Of a stretch of 29,736 nucleotides of DNA, positions 1 to 8,114 are shown piece after piece (position 1 is the stretch's first letter; each line of letters starts with the position of its first letter). A program made the position numbers and the translations under genes. The notes under the pieces were generated by a model, which was not told the DNA's origin, searched no databases, and saw nothing but the letters and a program-made list of their open reading frames with translations. This stretch comes from JAPLFM01 sp964650885 (lineage in GTDB: Bacteria > Bacteroidota > Ignavibacteria > Kapaibacteriales > UBA2268). The stretch is taken from NCBI GenBank assembly GCA_964650885.1, contig CAZYXG010000031.1, positions 1 to 29,736 on the forward strand. Reading direction: 5' to 3'.

Positions 1-121
1 CATTGCTATAAACAACGGAGTTGAAATCAGTTGTTACTCTTTCTACCTCAAAAGGGCTTGTATTTGCAAAAAGACTTATTGCAAACATAAGAACGAAAAC
101 TAATGCAAGGATTCTATACAT
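1..121 (-). CDS. Partial secreted protein, N-terminus only
   Basis: The window holds the first 40 codons of a gene that runs off its left edge. The visible protein begins MYRILALVFVLMFAISLFAN, a clear Sec signal peptide (basic residue at position 3, a hydrophobic core of about 15 residues, cleavage probably after the Ala-Asn). It continues with a polar segment, TSPFEVERVTTDFNSVVYSN. A GGGG run sits 5 nt upstream of the ATG and may serve as a weak ribosome-binding site. The mature part is too short to assign a family. Its product is presumably periplasmic or exported. Confidence 0.75.
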   Translation of the reverse strand, partial: MYRILALVFVLMFAISLFANTSPFEVERVTTDFNSVVYSN

Positions 122-370
122 ATATACCCCTAAATTAATGTTAATATAAGCAGTTGCAACTTACGAAAACTTAAAAATATTTCAAAAGTAAATCTTTTTG
201 CAATAGCTAAAATCTAAATAACAATAAAACAACCAAAACACTACAGAGATTTTTTAAATTTTTGATTTTTTATAAAAAAGTTAACTTTCCCTCGTGTCAA
301 CTAATTTTGGCTTTCGGCATAAAGGTATATTTAGCTTGCTTTCAATGCATCTTTCTAGTAGTTTATAAAG

Positions 371-402
371 CAAAAAAAAAGCCCTGCAATTTCTAGCAGG
401 GC
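371..402 (-). terminator. Intrinsic terminator after the phosphohexomutase gene
   Basis: A perfect 7-bp GC-rich stem (GCCCTGC at 381-387, GCAGGGC at 396-402) has an 8-nt loop. On the minus strand it is followed directly by a run of nine T. It starts 7 nt past the stop codon of the 410-1816 gene, so it ends the G8-like/enolase/phosphohexomutase transcript. Confidence 0.93.
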
Positions 403-409
403 TTATATA

Positions 410-1816
410 CTATTTAAGTTTCATTCCTTCGTCTAGCAGTTCGTTTACTTTCGCTATTGAGTCGAATTCGGCATAGAATCGAAATAATGGTTCTGTGCCA
501 GATGGACGAATTAGTAGCCAACCGCCACCTTCCACAAAGAATTTATATCCATCTTTTCTATCGTGTTTTATTACTTTAAATTTGCCTAAATCTTTTGGAT
601 TTTTTTCACAAGCTGAAATAATTGCTTTTTTCTGCTGTGCAGTCACTTTCACATCACGTCTGGCATAGCGATGCACTCCAAATTCTTCGTCCAAATCTAA
701 ACATAATCTTTTTAGCGATTTTTTCTGAGTTGCCATTACTTCCAAAAGAAGCAATGCATTGAAAACACCGTCTCTTTCTGGTATGTGGAGCATTGTGCCA
801 AGTCCACCCGATTCTTCGCCGCCGACTATGATTTTCTCGTTTGTCATTAGCTTTGAAATATATTTGAAGCCAACTGCGGTTTCAAATAAGTTTAGGTTCT
901 TCTTTTCGCAATATTTATTCACCATTGAAGTGAGCGATACTGTTTTCGCCACAGAACCTTTTTTCTTTTTGACTTCGACCAAATATTTTAGTAAAATCAT
1001 AAATATTCTGTGTGAATCCACAAAGTTACCATCTTCGTCCACAGCTCCTAATCTATCGGCATCGCCATCAGTGGCTATTCCAATATCGTATTTGCCTGAG
1101 CGAACAGTTCGCACTAATCCACCCAAACATTCCATTATAGGTTCTGGATGGTCTATATCGCCAAAAGATGGATTGAATTCATTGTGTATTTCTTTTGCTT
1201 TTGGCAGAATTTCTGAAAGTGAACCAATTCCTGCTCCGTGCATTGGGTCGTAAACAATTTTAAACCCAGCTTTATTGATTGCGTCTAAGTCAATTTTTTT
1301 CTTCAAGTAGCGTATGTAGGATTCTTTCGCACTAAACAGTCTGATTTGCTTCATTGCTATATAGTGATCAAAATCTTTATATTTCACACTTGGTGGTCTT
1401 TTCTCGATTTTCTTTACTATCACTTCCAAATCTGCAATTTGTTCTGGAGTGGCAGGCCCACCGAAGTCGCCTTTCACTTTGTAACCATTATAGATTGGCG
1501 GGTTATGGCTCGCCGTGATAACGATACCTAAGTCCGCACCTTTCTGTTTGGTATGGAAAGAAACTTGCGGAGTGGAAGAAACAGAATCAGTCAAATGCAC
1601 AGTAATATCGTTGGAAGCTAACACAATGGCTGCTTCTTCCGCAAATTCTCTGGACATAAATCTAGTATCGTATCCAATTACAACAGCTGGTCTTTTGCCA
1701 TCTGCAACAATTTTGTGTAAATATTTAGCAGTAGCCAATGCTACTATTCTCAAATTTTCGAATGTATAATCTCGTGCTATTACGCCACGCCATCCGTCTG
1801 TACCAAAAACTATCAT
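410..1816 (-). CDS. Phosphoglucomutase/phosphomannomutase family protein
   Basis: This 468-residue protein is a full-length member of the alpha-D-phosphohexomutase superfamily, which moves phosphate between C6 and C1 of hexose phosphates in the cytoplasm. All four active-site elements are visible: the FGTDGWRG start (residues 4-11), the phosphoserine loop TASHNP (S103), the metal-binding loop DGDADR (250-255), the sugar-binding loop GGEESGG (332-338) and the phosphate-binding RPSGTEP (437-443). The substrate (glucose, mannose or glucosamine phosphate) cannot be settled from these motifs. The gene begins 14 nt after the enolase stop codon and is followed by a strong terminator, so it is the last gene of that operon. 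No Shine-Dalgarno sequence is visible; the ATG leads straight into the family's conserved N-terminus. Confidence 0.95.
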   Translation of the reverse strand: MIVFGTDGWRGVIARDYTFENLRIVALATAKYLHKIVADGKRPAVVIGYDTRFMSREFAEEAAIVLASNDITVHLTDSVSSTPQVSFHTKQKGADLGIVITASHNPPIYNGYKVKGDFGGPATPEQIADLEVIVKKIEKRPPSVKYKDFDHYIAMKQIRLFSAKESYIRYLKKKIDLDAINKAGFKIVYDPMHGAGIGSLSEILPKAKEIHNEFNPSFGDIDHPEPIMECLGGLVRTVRSGKYDIGIATDGDADRLGAVDEDGNFVDSHRIFMILLKYLVEVKKKKGSVAKTVSLTSMVNKYCEKKNLNLFETAVGFKYISKLMTNEKIIVGGEESGGLGTMLHIPERDGVFNALLLLEVMATQKKSLKRLCLDLDEEFGVHRYARRDVKVTAQQKKAIISACEKNPKDLGKFKVIKHDRKDGYKFFVEGGGWLLIRPSGTEPLFRFYAEFDSIAKVNELLDEGMKLK

Positions 1817-1830
1817 AAAAAAACACGCTA

Positions 1831-3111
1831 TTATTCAAATGGAGAAAAACCTGAGTAAATTGCTGAATCGCCAAGCATTTCTTCAATGCGTAGCAATTGA
1901 TTATATTTTGCAACTCTATCGCTGCGGCTTGGAGCACCTGTTTTGATTTGCCCTGCCATTGTGGCAACTGCCAAATCAGAAATGAAAGTGTCTTCAGTTT
2001 CGCCAGAGCGATGTGAAATAATGTTGTTGTAGCCATATCGTTGAGCCAACGCAATTGTTTGCAAAGTCTCGGTTAAAGTACCTATTTGATTTACTTTAAT
2101 TAAGATTGAATTCGCAACTTCTTCTTCAATTCCTTTTTGTAGGAATTCTGCATTAGTTACGAACAAATCATCGCCCACGAGTTGGATGTCGCCAAGCACT
2201 TCGGATAGTTTTTTCCAACCGTCCCAATCGTTCTCGGCTAGACCATCTTCAATAGAGTAAATTGGATATTTTTCGCAAAGTTCAGCATACCAATCAATCA
2301 TACCAGCAGCAGATCGAGATTTGCCTCCTGATTTCTTGAAATGATATTTGCCTTTTTCGTACATTTCACTTGAAGCTACATCAAGTGCAAGCACAATATC
2401 TTCTTCAGGTATATAGCCAGCTTTTTCAATTGCTGATAATATTAAATCGAAAGCTTCTTCGTTTGATTTAAGCGATGGAGCAAAGCCACCTTCGTCTCCA
2501 ACAGCAGTAGAATAGCCCTTGCTTTTTAGTACGTTTTTCAAGCTATGGAATATTTCCGTACCCATACGCAATCCTTCTCTAAAGCTTTCAGCACCAACTG
2601 GCATAATCATAAATTCTTGAATGTCCACTGTGTTGTCCGCATGGGCACCACCGTTTAAGATGTTCATCATAGGAGTGGGCAATAAGTTTGCACGAGTGCC
2701 ACCCAAATAACGGTATAGAGGCATATTATAGAAGTTTGAAGCAGCTCTTGCAGTCGCAAGCGACACACCAAGAATAGCATTTGCTCCCAAATTAGATTTA
2801 TTTGGAGTTCCATCTAACTCTACCAAAATAGTATCAATTTGTACTTGTTCTGTAGCGTCCATTCCTTCCAAAGCATCAGCTATCGTATCATTCACGTTTT
2901 CAACAGCTTTTTGTACTCCTTTTCCGCCATATCGTTGATCGTTATCGCGTAGCTCGTGAGCTTCGTGTTCGCCTGTGCTAGCTCCAGAAGGCACTGCCGC
3001 AGTACCAAAACTACCGTCTTCCAAAACAACTTCTACTTCGATTGTGGGATTGCCTCGTGAGTCCAGAATTTCTCTGGCTACTATATCAGCAATATATGAT
3101 GATGAACTCAT
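1831..3111 (-). CDS. eno: Enolase (2-phosphoglycerate dehydratase)
   Basis: The 426-residue product converts 2-phosphoglycerate to phosphoenolpyruvate in glycolysis and gluconeogenesis. Every catalytic feature is present: the mobile-loop SGAST near residue 42, GAHADN (156-161), the acid E208 in GDEGG, Mg ligands D245, E289 (SIED) and D316 (VGDDLF), the base K340 inside ILIKVNQIGT, and SHRSGE (368-373). Length matches bacterial enolases. An AGGAT Shine-Dalgarno element lies 4 nt before the ATG, which supports this start. The gene sits only 35 nt after the secreted protein at 3147-3674 and 14 nt before the phosphohexomutase, so the three are probably cotranscribed. Confidence 0.98.
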   Translation of the reverse strand: MSSSSYIADIVAREILDSRGNPTIEVEVVLEDGSFGTAAVPSGASTGEHEAHELRDNDQRYGGKGVQKAVENVNDTIADALEGMDATEQVQIDTILVELDGTPNKSNLGANAILGVSLATARAASNFYNMPLYRYLGGTRANLLPTPMMNILNGGAHADNTVDIQEFMIMPVGAESFREGLRMGTEIFHSLKNVLKSKGYSTAVGDEGGFAPSLKSNEEAFDLILSAIEKAGYIPEEDIVLALDVASSEMYEKGKYHFKKSGGKSRSAAGMIDWYAELCEKYPIYSIEDGLAENDWDGWKKLSEVLGDIQLVGDDLFVTNAEFLQKGIEEEVANSILIKVNQIGTLTETLQTIALAQRYGYNNIISHRSGETEDTFISDLAVATMAGQIKTGAPSRSDRVAKYNQLLRIEEMLGDSAIYSGFSPFE

Positions 3112-3146
3112 TTTTATCCTAAATGTTTTTTTTATTTGTATTAAAA

Positions 3147-3674
3147 TTAATTCCCGATGTAAAGCATTTGCTCAGAAGCAATTGAAAAACATTGACATTT
3201 CATTTCGAAAATTCCAATAGCTCGGACTGTTCCTGTGGCAATATGTGTACTGCCTTTTATTTCAATATTATTGAATAGTACTTTTGTACTATTTTGAATA
3301 TTGATAATAGATTTTCCATCGGCTATTCCAGTGAAAACCCAATTCAGTTTACCATCGGAATTGCTATAATCTATTTTAGCAAAATCAATTGCAAATAAAT
3401 CGTTTGATAGAGTGATTTTTCTTTCTTCAGTGTTTGGCTTCAAAGTGGCAGAATTTGAAATAAATAAAGACTGTATATCAATATCAGAATTAACTACTAT
3501 TATATCATTACCAACTATTACTACGTTGTCCTCAGAATTAGGCACTATGCCGCCCAGCCAAGTGCTTGGAGAATTCCAATCACCGCCACCACGGCTATTT
3601 GATTGTATATCCGAAGCTAAAAGATTTGTTATTGCCAAAAGCAAAGCAAACAAGAATATTTTGATTGATTTCAT
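3147..3674 (-). CDS. Small secreted G8-like beta-rich protein
   Basis: Starting at the second in-frame ATG (3674), the protein has 175 residues and a clean signal peptide (MKSIKIFLFALLLAITNLLA). An ATG three codons upstream (3683) is possible but adds only MTF. The mature region opens with GGGDWNSPSTWLGG and PNSEDNVVI. These resemble the start of G8-type or right-handed beta-helix surface proteins of Bacteroidota, where a W-x-x-xxTW..G..P...D.V motif is typical. The rest is beta-strand-like with many Asn and Ile residues. Related proteins are usually far longer. This one stops at residue 175 with no T9SS sorting domain and ends in an odd KCQC segment. It is either a short family member or an old truncation. 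The function is unknown; it precedes enolase by 35 nt. Confidence 0.7.
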   Translation of the reverse strand: MKSIKIFLFALLLAITNLLASDIQSNSRGGGDWNSPSTWLGGIVPNSEDNVVIVGNDIIVVNSDIDIQSLFISNSATLKPNTEERKITLSNDLFAIDFAKIDYSNSDGKLNWVFTGIADGKSIINIQNSTKVLFNNIEIKGSTHIATGTVRAIGIFEMKCQCFSIASEQMLYIGN

Positions 3675-3785
3675 AAAAGTCATTTAAAAAAGTTTAAGTT
3701 ATTTTAGTTGTCTATATTCAAAACTGTACCAGTATTTGCAATGATAATTTTAGGTAGTATTAGAATTAATCCTATCAAATGGAGC

Positions 3786-3822
3786 AAAAAGCTCATTTTC
3801 ACATTTACTTTTTGCAAATGTG
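3786..3822 (-). terminator. Weak hairpin downstream of the thioredoxin/PCD pair
   Basis: CACATTT (3800-3806) pairs with AAATGTG (3816-3822) around a 9-nt loop. On the minus strand a T5 run follows only after a further 9 nt, so this would be an inefficient intrinsic terminator at best. The rest of 3675-3884 is AT-rich and holds no gene that I can see. Confidence 0.25.
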
Positions 3823-3884
3823 TCAACAAACTATTCTCAAATTAAAAAATTTATTCTATGTGTGGAAAATTATTTTGATTTAAC

Positions 3885-4178
3885 TTAAAATTTTAGCTTG
3901 TCTATCTTTTTTGCAAGCTCAAAATCGAGTTCAGTTAGCCCACTTTGGTCGTGGGTAGAAAGGGAAATTCGGAGTTTATTCCAGCCATAGATGAAGATTT
4001 CTGGGTGGTGGTCTGCCACTTCGGCAAGTATTGCTATTGAATTGACCAAACCGACAGCTGAAACAAAATCGGCAGCGACTATTTCGCGAACAATTGAGCC
4101 ACCTTCTCTTGTCCAAAAGGGAAGGTAGTTCATTGCTTCAATAATTAGTTCTTCAGATGCTAATTGTGGTCGTGACAT
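3885..4178 (-). CDS. Pterin-4a-carbinolamine dehydratase family protein
   Basis: The 97-residue protein begins at MSRPQLASEE. The reading frame stays open further upstream, but that stretch is antiparallel to nothing and lies inside the thioredoxin gene, so it is not coding in this frame. The PCD/DCoH active-site signature is clear: E53-x3-H57-H58-P59, an aromatic residue at 64, H76, and D85 in the C-terminal helix. The family dehydrates 4a-hydroxytetrahydrobiopterin, recycling the cofactor of aromatic amino acid hydroxylases. Some bacterial copies have other roles, such as in molybdopterin metabolism. No hydroxylase gene is in the window. The start codon lies 13 nt after the thioredoxin stop codon, so the two are cotranscribed. 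Confidence 0.9.
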   Translation of the reverse strand: MSRPQLASEELIIEAMNYLPFWTREGGSIVREIVAADFVSAVGLVNSIAILAEVADHHPEIFIYGWNKLRISLSTHDQSGLTELDFELAKKIDKLKF

Positions 4179-4191
4179 AGTTTTGTTTGAA

Positions 4192-4515
4192 TTAAACGTG
4201 AGCTTTAATTTTATCAACGATGATTTGCTTTGGCACAGCACCAACGATAGTATCCACAACATTGCCACCTTTGAAGATAAGCAAAGTAGGAATAGAACGA
4301 ATGCCATAGTTGATTGCTGTTTGCTGATTGCTATCAACATCCACTTTACCAACTTTAACTTTACCAGCATATTCGGCAGAGATTTCGTCTATCATTGGGG
4401 CAATCATTTTGCAAGGACCGCACCAAGAAGCCCAAAAATCTACTAATACTGGCTGTTCAGATTTGATTACTTCTGTATCGAAAGTACCGTCTGTCAAATG
4501 AAGAGTGTTACTCAT
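4192..4515 (-). CDS. trxA: Thioredoxin
   Basis: This 107-residue cytoplasmic protein has the classic thioredoxin active site WCGPC (W31, C32, C35) within DFWASWCGPC, the cis-proline loop SIPT (P76), and the buried Asp in VDVDSN. Length and absence of a signal peptide match the general disulfide reductase that works with thioredoxin reductase. A GGAG Shine-Dalgarno sequence lies 5 nt before the ATG. It is the first gene of a two-gene unit with the PCD-family protein. Confidence 0.97.
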   Translation of the reverse strand: MSNTLHLTDGTFDTEVIKSEQPVLVDFWASWCGPCKMIAPMIDEISAEYAGKVKVGKVDVDSNQQTAINYGIRSIPTLLIFKGGNVVDTIVGAVPKQIIVDKIKAHV

Positions 4516-4717
4516 TATTTCTCCAAAATTTAAAATTATCTTTTACAAAGTTATAAAATTTTTGCTTTAAAGTCTATTGGAAAATTAAGGACGATTATTT
4601 AGTTTTTATATTTTTTAGTGAGATTTGTTGGAGTATGTGCCAAATACTAAGACTTTAAGTGCAAAAAAGAAAGTTCAAAGCTGTGTAGGTGTTTTAAAAG
4701 GCCAAAAGAGAAAAGGA

Positions 4718-4792
4718 AAAGTTTATTGTGAAGCCCCACCTAAATCCTCCTAAGTGTGACTTAAGCCGGCATGAGTTGACACAATAAATTTT
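4718..4792. repeat. Inverted repeat with a 49-nt central segment
   Basis: TTTATTGTG (4722-4730) is matched perfectly by CACAATAAA (4780-4788). If a G-U pair at 4721/4789 is allowed, the arms extend three more pairs to 4718/4792. The central segment contains a second small hairpin (TAAGT-gtg-ACTTA). It lies about 200-270 nt upstream of the thioredoxin start. It could be a structured 5' leader, a small RNA or the remnant of a small mobile element. Nothing in the sequence decides between these. Confidence 0.4.
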
Positions 4793-4802
4793 CAAATCCC
4801 TC

Positions 4803-4839
4803 TCAAATAAAAATAGGAGTTGAATAATTCCAACCCCTA
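4803..4839 (-). terminator. Intrinsic terminator after the SPFH gene
   Basis: On the minus strand TAGGGGTTG pairs with CAACTCCTA (nine pairs including one G-U) around an 8-nt loop, followed by TTTTTATTT. On the plus strand the same position would be an A-C mismatch, so the element is oriented. It lies 28 nt past the stop codon at 4868. Confidence 0.85.
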
Positions 4840-4867
4840 CTTCATAAAATTGATATAAAACTAGTTC

Positions 4868-5791
4868 TTACTTATTATCAAACTTGTCCATATTTTGTAT
4901 TGCCATTAGTTCTCTCATTGTGCGAGACATACTATCGGTGCTACCGTCTAAGAAAATGATGTTTCCTTTGCCATTTTCAGCAAAATGTTTTAGCGACTCT
5001 GTCCACATAGAAAAAAGTATCATTGATGCGTCCAGATTAGCATCTTGCATTTCTTTTGCAGCCGAACTCATCCCTTTCGCCACTTCTTCTCTGAAAAGTG
5101 CCACACCTTGTCCACGCAATTGTGCTGCTTCTTTTTCCGCTTGTGCGGCTATTCGGATTGCATTTCCTTCGGCTTCGGCTTGCTTAGTTTTTGTGATTAG
5201 CAATGCCTGACCTTCATTTTCTGCAGCAGCTTTCAAATTATTCGAAGAAACCACTTGAGCCATTGATCTAATGATTGTTTCATCGAAAGTGATGTCATTA
5301 AGTTGCAAATCCAATAAATGATAGCCCCATTGCTCTAAAGTTGGGTCGAGATGTGCTTTAACATGTTCCACAAGTTCGCTTCTCACCGATAGAATTTCAG
5401 ATTGCTTAATTGTTGCCACAAATGCTCTAATTGTGCCTTCCACAGTGCGGATAAGTGCAGACATAAAGTTGCGTTCGTCCACAAATTTGAAAGCAACATT
5501 TTTAATAGTTTCTTCTTGTTGATCAATCACCGAATAAAGAAGCATTGTTTTGAAGTAAACGTTTGCCTGATCTATAGTTATCGCTTGAAATTCCAAATCA
5601 GCCGAGCGATGTTGAGTTGAAATTTTCTTTAACACAATCTCAAAAAATGGGAGTTTGAAGTTCAAACCTGGGTACATCACTCTTCTATATTTGCCAAACA
5701 TTGTTATTACTCCCACCGATGCTTGGGGGATAGTAGTAACAGATAGAAAACCAATAAACAAGATAATTGCTATAAAAATAAGATTTTCCAT
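4868..5791 (-). CDS. SPFH/band-7 domain membrane protein (slipin/HflC/QmcA-like)
   Basis: The 307-residue protein has one N-terminal membrane segment (about residues 3-24), followed by the SPFH/band-7 domain. The domain opens with the characteristic PQASVGVITMFGKYRRVMYPGLNFKLPF-like stretch and continues to about residue 185. After that comes an Ala/Glu/Gln-rich helical region (AEAEGNAIRIAAQAEKEAAQ), typical of the coiled-coil flotillin/stomatin tail that drives oligomerisation. Such proteins form ring-like membrane microdomain assemblies and often steer proteases such as FtsH. No NfeD partner is adjacent. A GGAG site lies 4 nt before the ATG. The gene is monocistronic, divergent from the ion channel at 5972 and closed by its own terminator. 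Confidence 0.92.
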   Translation of the reverse strand: MENLIFIAIILFIGFLSVTTIPQASVGVITMFGKYRRVMYPGLNFKLPFFEIVLKKISTQHRSADLEFQAITIDQANVYFKTMLLYSVIDQQEETIKNVAFKFVDERNFMSALIRTVEGTIRAFVATIKQSEILSVRSELVEHVKAHLDPTLEQWGYHLLDLQLNDITFDETIIRSMAQVVSSNNLKAAAENEGQALLITKTKQAEAEGNAIRIAAQAEKEAAQLRGQGVALFREEVAKGMSSAAKEMQDANLDASMILFSMWTESLKHFAENGKGNIIFLDGSTDSMSRTMRELMAIQNMDKFDNK

Positions 5792-5971
5792 AAAGCTCCA
5801 TTGTTTAATTTGTATGAAAAAAGTAGTTTTTTGTTTTAACTTTGCAAAATTTTAATTAATTTCTATTTCTTACTCAAGCCAAGTATAGAATTGATTTTTT
5901 TTATTCTTATGATTTCGGCACTTGATAAGTTTCAACTTACAAAATAATTTAAGCAAAATAAAGAACAAATA

Positions 5972-7924
5972 ATGGCTAATCATCATTTTTTTAAAAGAAT
6001 AAGATACAATTTTGACAATTTGATGTCCCGTGGTACAGCAGCTCCACTTCTATTATTGCTTTTGACTTTCGTTATCGCATTGATAATTCTTTCAATTGGT
6101 TTATTTTTCGTAAATGCAGTACCTGGCAATAATTTAAATGTAAATGGTTTAGATAGAACTAATAGCATTTCTTTTGTAGATTTGGTTTATGTTACTTTCC
6201 TAAGAATGTTAGATCCCGGAGTAGTTTCACAAGACCCATCGAGCAATGGCTTCAATTACTTTATGCTTTTGGCTACCCTTATCGGTGTAGTAATGCTCTC
6301 CACATTTATAGCGATTATCAATACTGCAGTTATGAATAGAATTGCAAATTTACGCAAAGGAAAATCATTTGTGGTTGAAAGCGACCATACAGTAATTTTG
6401 GGTTGGTCGCTGCAAGTTTTCCCAATTATTGCAGAGCTAGTGATAGCTAATGAAAATCAAAAAAACGCTTGCATCGTGATTCTTGCTGAAAAAGACAAAG
6501 TGGAAATGGAAGATGAAATTAAAGCAAAAGTTGGCGACACAAAAAACACAAAAGTAGTTTGCCGCACTGGAAGCCCAATTGACATTAAGGATTTAAGCAT
6601 TGTAAATTTGAATAAAACTAAATCAATCATTATTACAGCCCCCGACAACAAAGACCCAGACTCTAATGTAATTAAAACTATTCTTGCTATTACTAACAAT
6701 CCGAACAGAAAACCACTTCCTGAAAAATACCATATAGTGGCAGAAATCCGAGATCCTAAAAATATAGTAATTGCAGAAATAGCTGGTAGAGATGAAGTAC
6801 AACTTGTTGTATTCGATTATCTCATTTCCCGAATCACTGCTCAAACTTGCCGCCAACCTGGTCTTAGTGTAGTTTTCACAGAGCTATTGGATTTCAGTGG
6901 CGATGAGATTTACTTCCAGCCTGAATCAAGACTTACTGGAAAAACATTTGTGGAAGCAATGTTTTCTTATGAAACCTCCACAATAATCGGATTACGTAAA
7001 AGCGATGGACAACTTTTAATCAAGCCACCCTTTGAAACATTAATTGAAAATGACGATAAATTAATAGCAGTATCAGAAGATGACGACACTATTATAATGT
7101 CAGGTATTACCGACTTCAACATAGATGCATCATCAATTATGGAAATACCTATAGTTGTAGAAGCAGAGCCAGAAAGCACACTAATTATCGGCTGGAATAG
7201 AAGAGCATCTTTAATAGTAAATGAATTAGACAACTATGTAGCCCCAGGTTCTAAAATAACTATTTTAGCAGAAGAATCAGACGTGGAAAGAGAACTTTCT
7301 AATAATTGTGCTGATTTGATTAATCAAACTGTTACTTTTTGGCTTGGCGACACCACTAATAGACGAATCTTAGACGATATTAACATACTTAGCTTTCATC
7401 ACATAATTGTGCTTAGCCAAACTGAAACAGACGATGTGCAAGCCACAGATGCACGTACATTGCGTACTCTATTGCATATTCGTGATATAGCAGATAAAGA
7501 TTGGGGTAATTTCTCAATCGTTTCAGAAATGCTTGATGATAGAAATAGAGAACTTGCCGAAGTTACAAACACCGATGACTTTATTGTCAGTGTGAAATTG
7601 GATTCATTAATGCTTTCTCAAATTTCGGAAAACAAAGAGCTAAAAACAATATTTGAAGATATTTTCAGTGCTGGCGGTCCATCAATCTATATACGACCAG
7701 CTGAAAACTATGTCGGGCTAAATAAAGCTGTGAATTTTTATACAGTTATGGAAGCAGCTCGCAGACAAAACCATATTGCAATTGGTGTGAAGTTACAATC
7801 AAATACTTCAAAATACGATACAGACCAAATGCTTTCGCATGGCGTGGTGGTAAATCCAATTAAATCACGCAATATCTTCTTTTCAGAAGGAGATAAAATC
7901 ATTATTTTAGCTGAAGAGGAATGA
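5972..7924 (+). CDS. CASTOR/POLLUX-type ion channel with two RCK domains
   Basis: The 650-residue protein has two membrane helices (about 24-47 and 97-120) flanking a re-entrant pore segment. The selectivity-filter position reads LDPG (80-83) instead of the potassium-channel TVGYG, as in the CASTOR/POLLUX ion-channel family known from plant nuclei and many bacteria. A large cytoplasmic part follows with two Rossmann-like RCK/TrkA-N units that begin with HTVILGW (139-145) and STLIIGW (402-408). Each is followed by a helix and an Asp/Glu-ended strand (VILAEKDKVE; ITILAEESDV). It most likely forms a gated cation channel in the inner membrane; ion selectivity cannot be read from the sequence. No Shine-Dalgarno is visible. 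Its TGA stop overlaps the next start codon (ATGA), so it heads a four-gene unit. Confidence 0.88.
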   Translation: MANHHFFKRIRYNFDNLMSRGTAAPLLLLLLTFVIALIILSIGLFFVNAVPGNNLNVNGLDRTNSISFVDLVYVTFLRMLDPGVVSQDPSSNGFNYFMLLATLIGVVMLSTFIAIINTAVMNRIANLRKGKSFVVESDHTVILGWSLQVFPIIAELVIANENQKNACIVILAEKDKVEMEDEIKAKVGDTKNTKVVCRTGSPIDIKDLSIVNLNKTKSIIITAPDNKDPDSNVIKTILAITNNPNRKPLPEKYHIVAEIRDPKNIVIAEIAGRDEVQLVVFDYLISRITAQTCRQPGLSVVFTELLDFSGDEIYFQPESRLTGKTFVEAMFSYETSTIIGLRKSDGQLLIKPPFETLIENDDKLIAVSEDDDTIIMSGITDFNIDASSIMEIPIVVEAEPESTLIIGWNRRASLIVNELDNYVAPGSKITILAEESDVERELSNNCADLINQTVTFWLGDTTNRRILDDINILSFHHIIVLSQTETDDVQATDARTLRTLLHIRDIADKDWGNFSIVSEMLDDRNRELAEVTNTDDFIVSVKLDSLMLSQISENKELKTIFEDIFSAGGPSIYIRPAENYVGLNKAVNFYTVMEAARRQNHIAIGVKLQSNTSKYDTDQMLSHGVVVNPIKSRNIFFSEGDKIIILAEEE

Positions 7925-8097
7925 TAAAGAAACTAATTTTCAATGTTTTCTTTTTCCTCACTATGTCAATTGCTGAGCTAGATAGCCGTCAATTACAATA
8001 TGAAAGAACTGCAATAGTTTTCCAAATGGATTACTTGCCTACTTATGGCAGACGCAGAAAACAAAAACGTCACTACAGTTACCGTTACAATTTGTAA
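7921..8097 (+). CDS. Small exported or membrane-anchored peptide, 58 residues, overlapping the channel gene
   Basis: An ATG at 7921 overlaps the channel stop codon in an ATGA arrangement and opens a 58-codon frame that ends at TAA 8097, 17 nt before the next gene. The N-terminus (MIKKLIFNVFFFLTMSIAEL) looks like a signal peptide or membrane anchor with two lysines and an aromatic hydrophobic core. The C-terminus (from about residue 42) is very basic and tyrosine-rich (GRRRKQKRHYSYRYNL). The translational-coupling overlap and the good signal sequence favour a real gene. The family is unknown to me. It might be a channel accessory peptide or a cationic envelope peptide, but that is only inference. 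Confidence 0.6.
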   Translation: MIKKLIFNVFFFLTMSIAELDSRQLQYERTAIVFQMDYLPTYGRRRKQKRHYSYRYNL

Positions 8098-8114
8098 AAC
8101 AAATTAGAATTTGA

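Larger units (their letters stand above)
4516..4867. other. Intergenic region between thioredoxin and the SPFH gene
   Basis: This 352-nt stretch contains no convincing ORF and no tRNA. It must hold the thioredoxin promoter (4516 upward on the minus strand) and does hold the terminator of the SPFH gene (4803-4839). Between them lies a long-armed inverted repeat (4718-4792), listed separately. Base composition is locally less AT-rich from about 4731 to 4775 than in the flanking spacers, which suggests a structured or formerly functional segment. Confidence 0.5.

Noticed and set aside
759..1253. A 164-codon plus-strand frame opposite the phosphohexomutase
   Set aside because: The minus-strand frame carries all active-site motifs; the antisense frame is Pro/Ser-rich with no family resemblance.
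4179..4370. N-terminal extension of the PCD-family protein to 161 residues
   Set aside because: The extension lies wholly within the thioredoxin gene in another frame; the shorter start matches the family length of about 95-100 residues.
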